In this document: positions 1 to 12,100 of the stretch, piece by piece
How positions within the stretch are numbered: the first letter of the stretch is position 1
Layout: every line of letters begins with the position of its first letter
Assembly (NCBI GenBank): GCA_907163375.1
Contig: CAJQUW010001973.1
Location: forward strand, 1-64,000
From: Prostheceraeus crozeri
Lineage: Eukaryota > Platyhelminthes > Polycladida > Euryleptidae
DNA: 64,000 bases
Direction: 5' to 3'
Position numbers and translations under genes: made by a program
The notes under the pieces: model-generated
The model's input: the letters and a program-made list of their open reading frames with translations, nothing else
Told to the model about the DNA's origin: nothing
Databases searched by the model: none

Positions 1-163
1 AAAGTAGAAAACGATATCAGAGCGAAAAACTTCAGAATGATGTAGATCAGTCGTCACTTGACCTGAATTTAAAGAAGGAAGAGCAACGTTTCAGTATTTA
101 AAAAGTTATGGCCTTTGCGCTAAAAATTTCATTTTGGCTTTTGCGCTAAGTATACCTAACCCA

Positions 164-3100
164 ATGGTGCGAAGTTGTTCGGTTGACGGCTGTACGATGC
201 GCGACACTCGCGAAAACCGCAGAAATGGCATGACATTTCACGCGTGAGTCATACATAATACGTCAAGTCTAAAGCGCTGTCATTCAGCCGTTGCTCTGAT
301 CTTACCCGCGGATCCGGCTTGCTTTTATATGCATTTTAATTGTCATTTTGCTGTTAAGTGTTATTTGACATAGTAGCTGAAACAAGTGCAAGTTTGTCAT
401 CGTTGTAGACCTCCCAAAACCAGCTCGCCTTCATCTCCTAATCAATGAACTCATGCTGACCTAATCAATGACCTTCAAACTGAATTTTAAAGATCACAGG
501 CATCTGTAAGATCATGTTTCAGCTGAAAGCGCTGTTTTAAAGGGGCACTGTACTTGTTTTGACATGTGAGCTCAAAACAACCTTCAGTTATAGTTAGATC
601 GAATGCGCTTGGTCGCGCGCACCGCATCTCCTCGTGGAAGGAGAAAGCGGCTATTGTATTCAGGTGATGACGTCATCGTGCTCTTCGACAGTCGTAGTCG
701 TGAAAAAGCGTCTTTCATACTGAGTGTGAACCGTGCTGAATGCGCCCCTCCTGGTCGTCTGTGATTGATCTTTTTTGCCTCCCAGTGTCTAAATCGAGTC
801 CCAATCGTTACACGACCATCTGACGGTAAATTTGATGGTCTAAATGTTTTCAATTCAACATAAGAATAGATTAAGAACAACAATTAATTGTAATAAGAAA
901 ATCACTAAAACTGAGGGTTGATAAAATTATAAATCCTTTAGCTACTCACGTCAATCCAGCAATGCACACATGACGATACTTCTCCATTCGATTGACTTGC
1001 TTTCAAATACATTCCGATCTTTAGTACATTTAGATGACTTTCTATAGGTAGGCCATTTTCGGTCCAATAAAGAGCGACCAACATTGAAGTTGTGATCCAT
1101 TATCGCCAACTGAATTCGCATATCAATGCTTTCTGAGAAATTTTGGCGTTTCGGAAGATATTTCAAGAGTTCGTTATGAAACGATTCTAAAGCAGATGTA
1201 TGTACAAAATGTCTGCAGGATCTTATGGCAGACAACAATTTCTTATCAAAAACAATTTTTTGTAAATTTGAATGAGCTGGAGATCCGACCGTGATCCAAG
1301 CCTTCTGTCGCGCCTCATCATCGGGCAGATTCGCGTGTTCGCAATGATCGTGAATGTTAGATAGATGCTCGGCTAGCGACTTCCATTTTGATTCAAGTAA
1401 ATCAGGCCGATAATCACATGACTGCGCACAATAACAAAAGTGATTGATTATACTTTTACTCCATAGGGACAATAATTCGCACTCTTCCTTTCTTGATGCT
1501 TGGCGAACTCGCTTACGGATATTTTTGGCTAAATGCCACACATCAAATTCGCGAATTACGTTTGAGTATTGATGATCCTCTCGCAAAATTTTTGAGATGC
1601 TCGCATTTCGATCTGTACAAAATATCAAACTCTCCATCTGCGCTGTTAAATCTTTCAATTCTGTGAGCAAAGAATTGAAGCTTTTCAAAAACCCAATTGT
1701 CTCCATCGCAGGCTAGAGCCGCCACTGTCTTCAACACTCACATGGTTATAATTGAGAATGAGATTAGTTTTGTAATCCATAATAGTGTAACAGCAATGAT
1801 TAGCACATGATCCTGGCGAGTCGTACCTAAAAATGACATTTTTATCGCATTCTAATAACAGTAATCATTTTAATCATTCTGATAACGCGGTGGAGAAGTT
1901 GTTTCATTTTTCAAGTAATCACAGAGCTCAAACGAAAGTTTATCCGTACTTAGCATAAAAATGCATCACACATTTCTATGATAACCGCGAACATATAATG
2001 CTGCAATTATGTTATGTAGAAAATTTAATTCGTTTCGAATAGCAAAATTGTGAGACATGCGCACTGTATTACGAGGAATTGAAAATTACCGTACTATCCT
2101 ACACACGAACAAAAAATACAAATTTATCTATAGTTTTCCAATGAATATAAATAATTATCCGCAGATTATCACAAGTGACAAAACTAAACAAATTCATGTA
2201 CAATTTCATTATAAATCAAACGGAGCACTGTCACTTAATGTGACATTTCACTTTTCAGATATGGCCAAAAGACAAGAAGAATATCTACCATATCAGTTTG
2301 AACCAAACCGTGCGAATTTGAGAAGGGTTTTGATAGAATACAAATATGAAGATGTAAACAACTGTTAGTGAGACAGAGGAAAACACGAGTCGACTTAATA
2401 CATTGAATTGGTGTTGGTGCGAAAACTGCGTTATTCAGGCTTCCAAGAGAGAATGTGTTTGTTGTTGGGAGGAGAAATGTACTCTTGATTTGCGCGAATC
2501 CTCTAAGTGTATAACATTGACGGATAATTTCTCTGTTCTTTGTTTAAACACTCAAGTGCTCGAAACGGTAGGAGCGCAAAGTCGTCATGCTGAGGGGAAA
2601 TCCCCTAGTAAAAAGACTCCATACACAAGTAAGATGTATCGACACTACACCTACAAAAACTACATTTACTGGGTGCATAGAAATGAACTTTCCAAGTATG
2701 TCCGTTATGTAATTCCTTCTTGTGTCGTAAAGGTGGTACGTGATCATTTTCCAAACCCCAAAAATGAGCCATATACTGGATTCTTGGAATTTATGGAATT
2801 AATAAGTTAAACACAAATGTTGAAGTTGAAACATCGTGGTCTATTTTCTTGAGTGTAATGCCAACTCAAATGCAAAAGTAAGTAATACGCGGATCATTTA
2901 AATATGAGTTTAAATGATATTTACTTTTAGAAATGGCACATTCCAGATTTTGACATGAGTACGAATTGAACTCGCTTGCTGAAACAGTTTTTGCTGTAAT
3001 CGATGTAGGCCGAAATCAATAAATATCAGTTAACAAAAAAATGACTTTTTGCCTTACCTCCCATCTCCAATGAAAATCATGGTTTTGTCGTCAACTAATG

Positions 3101-6100
3101 TCTCCAATACCTCTTTATGCATTTGTTCGTACAGTGAATCAATTTTGGGAACAATGTATTTCTTCTGTAATTTATAGAACGTCGATTCACAAAACATGAC
3201 CAATTTCGCTGCATCAGCTATTTCACGTATGGTTGTATATGTATTGCCAGTAGTCAACGTTGCTGATGTCAAAAGTATATTTCCATATGGAATATCTGTA
3301 TCTTTCCAATATTTTTGAGATCGCCAAGTCATTGTACACCCGTTTACACACATCAGATGTAAAACTAACATAGATCCTTTAGTTTTGACGGAGATTTCAT
3401 CAATAATGTTTCCATACTTACGACAAAATTTTGCAAGTTCCATGATGTTGTCAAATCCGCACATAAACATGAAATCGTTGGAAGGCCTTTCTGAAGTAGT
3501 AAAGTCGGTATTACTTTCAGTTTCATCACTCTGGGTATCAGTCGACAAATAATAATCGGAGACCGGTTCATTTTCCATGTCAGGTATATCGGCATCCGCA
3601 TCAGTTTGCGAGTCATCACATGAAGGAGATTCCTGATGTTCGTTAAGAACTGCAGCAGCAGACTCTTCCAATGCTGAAAATAAAAAATCATATGAAAAAA
3701 TGCAATGAATGACACGATGTTATTAGCACTTTTATTACCTTCGTTGACAGCTAGCGATAACCGGGCTTCCTGTAACTTTCTTGCGGCAGATCTCACTTGA
3801 TTTGGTGGACAGTTTGAATTGGAAATTTTCTCTTTTTTCTGGTAAATTAAGTGTAGGTATAGCATCTTCCTTCAGCTTGTACTTCTTGGGTGTTCCAAGT
3901 AATTCGGATTTTAAATCCCTCACATACATGTCATTGTGGAAATGTAGAGAGCAAATACCCATCCATGTAGAGGTTGGCTCATCAAACTCTTTTCTTCCGC
4001 AATTACGTATCCAAACGGACCTTCTGGGGTCATCTTTTGGGAATTTGTGGAAGTGCAAGTCTCCCAAACATCTTGTGTGCGTAGCGCACTTTCCAACTTG
4101 ACAGTGAGGCATCGTTAAAGACAAATGACCTCGCTTCAATCGACAAAATATCTCACTCAGCATGAACGCTTTTTCACGACTACGACTGTCGAAGAGCACG
4201 ATGACGTCATCACCTGAATACAATAGCCGCTTTCTCCTTCCACGAGGAGATGCGGTGCGCGCGACCAAGCCCATTCGATCTAACTATAACTGAAGGTTGT
4301 TTTGAGCTCACATGTCAAAACAAGTACAGTGCCCCTTTAAGTGTATAACATAGGATAGATATCATCTTCGTCAAATATCTATCATCCGATTGCATTCAAT
4401 AACAAAATTAGTCCCTTTGTAGATGTCTAGCTGTAATGTAACGATTAACAGTCGTGAACTGATCTTTGAATTTTGCATCTTGTCGCTCAAAATTGAACTG
4501 TTCAGAATTGAATGTTGACCCTCCAGAAATCGAAATTGAGCCTTTTTGCGGTAATATAGAGAATTTTGATCATTTCTTTTTTATCATGCATTGATGAAAA
4601 CAGCTCTGATTGATGCATGCAAATTGTCATCCAATGGCCTCACTCAAAGGTAGTGCTTCTTCGCTAGTTGAAGGGATGACAATCGTCCCTTCGAACTGTA
4701 ATACAGCAAAAGGATTGCTTTGTGAGAGATATCACTGACTGGAGAAGATCACTCACAAAATCAATCAGAGCATCATTGATCTTCCAGAAACTGCGTCGCA
4801 CCGAGAAAGTCTTCAGGGATTTTTTGATTTATTAATTTTTGGCATTCGCTCGTTGGAGAATCACTCTGTTGATGTTGATGGATGATCATAGTGCAATTCT
4901 AACTCCATAAGTCATGTCTAGGTTGCCAATGAGTATTAGAAAATCATGCTTTGTCATTTGCAAATGATAAAGAGACGGTTTCCAGAATTGTTGAAGTTCT
5001 CACATGTAAAATCAAATTACGAGCTTGTTGCAATTTATCGAATTGTTGAATTGAAAAGAGAACATAGGCCGAGTGCTTTCAGTGTCCGTAACTTCGAATT
5101 ACAAAGTGCGATTGCTCTGTGTATTTTGCAATATGAAAGATCACAACTCAGAAGATCGTAGAAAATAAAAAAATTTCGACATCCGATTTTGCGGAGTTGA
5201 AGAACTAAACTTATGTTTAAGATGTGTGAATGCCAATGGAGGACAGTTTAGTAAAGAATGCATATCAAATTTGAAATGTGAGCATGGTGATGAACATTTG
5301 TGCAAGCAATTTTTTCAAAATACTTCTCATCAAAACTAAATTGCATCGTCTGATATTGTTGAGTATACTCAGGAAATGCATTCAGCTGTACCTGCAAACA
5401 ATGATAATGTATTACTGCACCAAAGCAGTAAAAATATACTGAAACATGCATGCGTCACTGTTTCAGGTTTTTCAGGTAATAAAACCAAAAAAGTCAATGT
5501 ACTTTTCGATAATGGTAGTCATTTGAGCTTCATCAGAAAATCTGTGGCTGATGAGTTATCGTTGAGGCTAATAGATGAGATGGAAATCGATTTCTCCTAT
5601 CGCCCAAGATTCGGTTGCCAGCACGTACGATGCGACAGACATTATTGCAGGATGAGGAGAGATTTCAAAATGGCTGGTCTCATTGCTCCACATATTTCAA
5701 ATATTTGTAGGAAATCCAAAATTCCGAAAAATCTGTTCCTAGAAATTCATATTTCCTCGTCTACCGATTGCGGCGACTCATGAGATAGACATTTTGATCG
5801 GTATGGATTACTATTGCTCTTTTATGACGGAAGAAGTAAAGTATTCTCCACACGCTTTTGTTGCGTCAAAATCCACATTTGGATGGATTGTTTCAGGATC
5901 TGACGGCAATAAATCGAATTTGAATAAGCCAACTCAAGTTATATCTTCATACTTGACCGTTTCAAATAAAAATTAATTTTCACTGTTAAACAATGTTGAC
6001 TCGATTTTCAGCCACGATATTTCGGTTTTAGGTGGTAAATCAGATGATGACACTGAGGACTTGTCTTTAGACAAAATTGAATTGTCGAATAATTGTCATG

Positions 6101-9100
6101 TTGTGAAGCTTTCTTTAAAAAAGGGATGACCGTTCATGATAATTTCGAATTGAGTCGTAAGCGATTACAATCTCTTCGCACGAAATTGAATTGCAATTTA
6201 GAATTACTCACAACAAAAATGAACTAACATTTTCTAGTGGAATCATCAGTGAGTTGATTTCGATAAAATTTACGAACCGAATCGTGGAGTTCATTACCTG
6301 CCGCATCACGAGGCCAGATCACGATTCCACAAAGGTGAGAATAGTTTTGATGTTTCCCCTAGTTGAAGTAGAAAGGATCACTCATTGAATGACAACCTCA
6401 TTGTAGGTCTGAAGTTCATGTCGTACCTATTGTCTCATCTCTCGCAGTTTAGATGCTTTCGTTATGGTCTTACTACAGGTATTAAAAAAACTTTTCCTAT
6501 GATAGAAATTCATCAAGATCATCGCGATCTTTTGCGATTTTGTGGTTCAGTGATCCCAAAGCTCCGAATTCGGAATTGGTACATTTGCGATTTTACGGAC
6601 AGCCATTCGGTCTTGTCTGCAGTCTAGCGATTCTTAATTTTGTTTTGAAGTATCATTTCGTGAAACGAGACTTAATTTGCGCAAGCATTTCTATATTGAC
6701 GACTTCATAGCTGGTTTCGAGAAAATTTTCAGAATGCCAGGAGCTCATTCAAAAGTTGCAGTCCTTGAACAAAACTGGTCTTGTTCTTCACAAAATGAGA
6801 ACCAATTCTGAAGAAATTAGTTAAGAATTAGATTAGTCAGGAACAAGCAGTAATACATATGTTCCTTGTAGATTGAATACTGACTAGCTATCATTCAAAC
6901 AGGAAAATATTCGTCTTTTTCAAATTCCTTCTACGAAACGTGAACTTTTGAAATTCTTTGGGCATTACTTTGACCCTCCAGGTATATTAGCCCCCATATT
7001 GATTGGTTTCAGATTCAGAATCGTTTTCCAAGAAGCTTGGTAACGTTCTTTGTCTTGGGATGCTACATCGCATGATGATTTGTACTCAAAAAATTGTGAT
7101 CTCAGTATTTGCAGAATTTGCATGCTCAGTGTTCAAATGTATGTATTGATCGAAACCTTTGTTCAGGAAATTCCGACACATATTTTGTATGGTTTTTGTG
7201 ACGCATCATCAATGTCGATTTCATTCTAATTTTATCTTGTGTCGAAGACTACTGATATCAGTATCAAGGTTTTGTTGCGGAAAAGCAAAAGTATCTCCAA
7301 TCAAAGCATTGAAAGATTCCCTTCGAAATCATGCTTGGTATTTCTTTTCGGAGTCTTTATGCGCCTTGTCGTGGATCGTGCAAGCAATTTGTTCAATCGA
7401 GGGTTGACATAATACCAACAATTTGTCCAGGACAGGATTGGCATTTTGTTATGTGACAAACACACTTGTGGTCAGACCGACCAAGAGGAGAAATGCATTT
7501 AGGACAGTCAAACGCATGCCGCTGGTTAGTAGCTACTATGTCGACAATGTTACTGCCTCTGGTACTCGTATTAGCAAGTTGTTGAAAACTATTCACTGCC
7601 AGAAAATCTACCAGTTCATGTCTCAGATCGTTGAAGTCATTAATTATGATGAAATGAGGGGTTTGATAATCAATTACAGTGAGCAGAGACTTTGCCCCAA
7701 TACAGATGATAAATAACACAAAAAGTGACATCAGGACTCTTAATTTTGCAGCACAACAAATTTGATTTAACGTCAGGTAAAATATTATTAGAAACCATCA
7801 AAACAGCAAGACTCGAGCGGCAATAAAATGCCACGCCACCTCCATCGCAATGCAGCATTGTCTCGATAGGCTGCAACCTAGGATGGAAACACCATGATCG
7901 TCAACGGTAGAGTCGAGCCAAGTTTCGGTGATTACGACATCATGGTCAAAACCAGGGTTTCGGAGCCGTGGACCAGCTATCACGTCTCCGGCTACGACCC
8001 AAGAACCTTCGACATACAGTCGGGTCATCAACACGACCGAGAGTGAGGTTTCATACAATGTTGTACACCCTCGAACTACAACGAAATGCACATCTGTCAA
8101 GCTCTACCCGATGCCTCTTCTGATCAGATAAGAACAAAGGTAGTGCATGTATAAATCCAATGGGAAGCGGACAAAAGTTTTCGGCAAAATGACGTATTTC
8201 TGTGATTAAGTGAGAATCACTTCGGGAGGTGTAGAACCATCTCTTGGTCATGCAGCTCATGTATCTTTGTTTAAGAAGCTAAACATACATAGTGGTTCAA
8301 GGTTTCGAAATAATATGTGAATTTAGGTGGGAATGCTTGACGAAAAAGTTCTAATACGCTATTATGGAGTTTATTATGATTTGATTTCTGATTGCTTTGA
8401 TGCTCTCCAAAACGTGTCTTTCAAGAAGCGTCTGCCAGAAAAACATGAAAGAACCATCTGCCAAAAACTTTCGGGAACACAGGGGAGTGACGAAAGAATA
8501 TTTTGTACGATCACTTGTTGCAAAAGCGGCTAAATTTCCTCGAAGACACCAGCGAAAATTGAAATCTCGCAAACAACTGCAGAAGTGATAAGGCTTTTTT
8601 CGTGTTGACTTTGCGTTTACATATGTCATGGCGGATCAATCTTTATCAAATAGCTGTCATAATCTTGTTTAAAAGTCAAAAGTTGTTCTTAGATGTAGTA
8701 CCGGTAATTGCTTTTTATTACATTGTTTGAAATACAAGAGATGAGAGCAAAGTTTGACTTGAATAATTGCAGGAGCTGCAAGTACTGATGAAGCTTATTC
8801 AGGCTGAACTGCTAGCGTTTTAGGCTTTTTAGCCGCCATCAGTGCAGTAAATCAGCAACTCACTCCACAGACCTTCGGTAGGTGGATGTGCTTGGAAATC
8901 CGACAGCTCAGCTTTGTGTATGAACTGCAGACACCAATTATCTATTTGCATTGGTGTTTGCGAATTTGAAATTTTGGAAGCGAGCTTTAGAGAATGAGAT
9001 TAGAACTGCATGTATTTCATTAATTGTAGATGCTTGCATTTCGGATGATGATTCGTCTGCATGTGAATTACTGGTTTTTCAGTGGTATAGTTCTCTTCGA

Positions 9101-12100
9101 AATTTCTTTATTGGCAAGCTTTCGGGTGATCCACCCTTCCTCAGGCACGACAAGTTGAGAGTGAACAAGACAAGCTGGCAAACATGCACAATCACTGTTA
9201 AACACAAATTACTTCAAAACACGCCACTCTACTGACGCCAAGGTCACAATTAAGCCACCCTACTGTCCACTACACTTCGAAGAGAACTATACCACTGAAG
9301 AATTTTTTACTTTATGTTGACTTCGTTCTCGAGAAGAAGGAACAATGTATGAGTTACTGGTTCTTTACAGGTATTCTGCACTGATGACGGCTAAAAATCC
9401 AGAAACGCTAGTATTTCCCTTAATGGATTGTATCAGATGTTGCTCTCATCTCATTTTAGATTAGATATTATATTTAGTTGCAATGTGTAATATTTGGGCA
9501 CAATATAGAATTCAGTTTTCTCACATTGAGCAAATGCGATAGTTTGGTCGTCAATTTATTGTGTGACATCGATTAAAAATTGTTTTGTTTATGTACCGTG
9601 GCGGATTCTCTCAGTGATCATTTCAAAGTTGTTGATGCAATAGCAATTAGCGGTACAATGATTAATTTCTACTAGTTAAATATAATTCAAAGGAAAACAG
9701 TTTCACTTATTTTCTACTTGCTCACTGTTTGCCCGAACACAATCTAATTCTCAAGTCAATAGCACAAGAGCATATTTCTACGCAATCGCTCGTCGATCTG
9801 CAGAAAACGGTGCAAAGCTTTGTTTTCCAGTTCATCCAAATGCATAGGATGACTTTAATGCACCATTTCATAAACGTTCCCAAAAGAAAAAAAGTCACAA
9901 GGCATTGAATCTGGTGGTATCGGAAGCCATTCCAAAGGCTCCTATGACGGTCAATCCAAGATTTAGGAAAATTGTTTAAGTAATTTACGATGGGTCTGTA
10001 GTAGTGCGCTGGCACTCCATCCTTCATGAAGATGCTCCTTTCCTTTATGACATTCGGTATATCTTTATACAACATAGAAAAGAAGATTTTGCCACACATT
10101 CTCGATTTCTCGAAGGAATAGTGGCTCCCCAAAGAAAATGGCTTAAGGAAATGCCTGCCCTAACAATTAGACGGCGCTGACCATGGATTTTGCATGAAAA
10201 TATTTGCTGTGACCAGACCCCTCTGCTGAAGCAGTCTTCCAAACGTCGAACAGCTGGACAACAATTTCCTAGTGGTTTCATGAAAATTCTTCATAATAAG
10301 GACGGGATCTTGCACCGTGTGACGTCATGGCACGATTAATAGAAAATGACAGAGCTGCACAAGAATAGTGCATTATAAATTTGAATGTAAAATTTTTGAG
10401 CGAAATGAAGAAAGTTGTCTTTGAAACAGTTAAACAAAATTATTCGTAGACTTACATGTAGATTATTCGCTAATATGCGGTCTTTATATCGAGCTGAATC
10501 GTCAATCGTTCAATAACTTCATGCCGATTTTGCATTGGGGGCAGGTAGAGGCTCTTTGTAGTACACTCCGTCTAACCTTCGAAAGCGGTTCTGAAAATAG
10601 TTGCTGTTCGAGTCATGTATTTTAGTGCACCTTACTGAAACTGATGATTGAATAAGCATCTTTAATAGAACAGACCCAGCTTCTTTCGGAACGCTTTCAA
10701 AACTTACCGGGTCGTGTGATATCGAATAATCGTAAGTTGATTACTTTGGGTGGGCCCTCGACTACGTAATTTAGGGGGCCTATTCCGATTTGACTTTCCA
10801 GCTTTTATTTTTGATTAGAGTGGCCCTGGTAACTTCTCTAATGCTTTGTGTTTCAAGCTACGAAGTACCGACGGTCTCTGTCCCAGAATTTACGGCTTGC
10901 CGAAAATTCAACACACAAGATGTACCATCACGACCTATCATTTCATTCAACTGTTACGTACAATCTATGCAAATACCTGCGCAGTGTGCTTGCACCGAGA
11001 TCTGTATTTTTAATCAACATTTATTTTCACCTACTAAGAAGGCATAGAATTTATAGCATAGGTGTGTTAGTGGTAATTTTGCAAGTTATGCAATCAATTA
11101 ATAATTTCATTCTGTCTCTGTCTCCCATATCGCATCGCACAGTATGTATCACGATAACAAACCGTAAGTATTTTCTTTGAAAATCAAATGTTATACATTA
11201 GATCAACGACATTTCTTTTTAGACCATTGCAGCTGAACAAATAGATGCCCAAATAATGGAGTAAAGAATGTCTTGAGAGAGAAATTAGTCGACACCTGTA
11301 AAGAGTGTGGTGTTTGATTGTGACTTCATTGCGGCACAACGCAGGTATCTGCGGAGATTGCGGGATGGATCTCTTCCATGATTGTTCTCTTGTTGCGGAT
11401 ATTGCGCCGCAGAGGACCCATTTATCTGCGAACCTTCTAGATTGCGTAACCCTTGTGCGGCACAAATCTGCATTATAGAATAAGCTATTTTTTTTAATTT
11501 ACGTAATCCCGCAAATCTCAGCGAAATGAAGATGTGCGCAAAAACTTATTGCATAGATTTCATGCGAGTCCATTTTTAATGTAAAAATAATATGAACCTC
11601 TGCCCAAGGTGTCTGTCGTCTGTGTTCCAAGTGAAAGATTGTCGATATTTACAATTTGTTTCCATTCTTTTTTTAACATTCATGTATTGTAGCAGTACGA
11701 TGAGAATCACTCCTAGCTTCATGTCTCCGATGGACATTGATGTCAGAGACAGATTGGTTACACACCGCTTTCATGCTTTAAGAAATGCGCGCATTATATT
11801 GCCTTATGTAGTGAATGTGAATTCCTCAATTATAATTTCAAGGATCTCACTCTGCAAAAAAAGCAATAATTTGAGATAGTGACAAAAAGTAGCATGAAAA
11901 GTAAAAAATGGCAAAAATTTCTAGAATTTCGACCAGCATTAGTAGTTAAAGGGTAATTTTGTTGATGGTTCATTAGAATTGACCCTAATTGTAAAAGTAA
12001 AAAATGCAAATATTTCAAAACACATACATGCCCTTTCATCTCATCCATCATTTACTTTGTTCGGAAGCTGTCATCATCAAACAGCAGTTTGGATCCAAAC

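Larger units (their letters stand above)
951..4112 (-). pseudogene. Kolobok-like THAP transposase (three exons, about two frameshifts)
   Basis: Exons on the minus strand are 4112-3740, 3673-3058 and 1826-951, and all junctions are in phase. Exon 1 starts MPHCQVGKC and carries a THAP finger with FHKFPK, a conserved W, CSLHF and DAIPTL. Exon 2 holds an acidic stretch and then a conserved core ending GDGR. Exon 3 continues YDSPG, so the family hallmark GDGRxDSPG is split by the intron. Exon 3 goes on with FDVWHLAKN, HTSALESFH and MDHNFNVGR, a pattern I recall from transposase-derived proteins of cnidarians, molluscs and echinoderms. One frameshift seems to lie after the THAP finger in exon 1 (around 3780-3870) and one in exon 3 just before METIGF (around 1700-1715). 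The enzyme would cut and paste the element at TTAA sites. The 1.2-kb second intron contains the antisense ballast gene. Confidence 0.8.
541..4336 (-). mobile_element. Kolobok-like DNA transposon, TTAA target duplication
   Basis: The element is 3796 bp long. It is bounded by TTAA on both sides (537-540 and 4337-4340) and by terminal inverted repeats of about 170 bp starting AGGGGCACTGTACTTG. TTAA duplications, long TIRs and a THAP-finger transposase together fit the Kolobok superfamily. piggyBac also uses TTAA but lacks THAP and this transposase. The TIRs differ by only about one base in 170, so the insertion is fairly recent, although three reading frames (two in the transposase, one in the antisense gene) appear to carry a frameshift. 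The element lies in the first intron of the THAP gene above, in antisense orientation. It carries two genes: the transposase on the minus strand and a P2X7-ballast-like gene on the plus strand inside a transposase intron. Confidence 0.85.
8325..10820. repeat. composite repeat, copy A (matches 23600-25650)
   Basis: The stretch matches 23600-25650 in the same orientation with scattered differences and indels. At its left end is a short plus-strand coding trace ending SRKQLQK then stop (to about 8588), present in both copies. The right part contains a minus-strand mariner-type transposase remnant. Copy A carries two extra inserts that copy B lacks: a foldback MITE at 9080-9297 with neighbouring duplicated sequence, and about 190 bp around 10395-10590. 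Since the copies share internal decay, this is an old composite unit that multiplied or duplicated as a block. Confidence 0.75.

Noticed and set aside
584-883. A separate gene or last transposase exon at the left TIR of the Kolobok-like element
   Set aside because: The open frame mostly covers the inverted repeat and mirrors the TIR-derived extension at the other end. The transposase frame already ends at 951.
4113-4274. Longer N-terminus for the Kolobok-like THAP protein, starting MGLVARTASP
   Set aside because: It is translated from the TIR. THAP proteins normally begin directly before the first cysteine, as MPHC at 4112 does.
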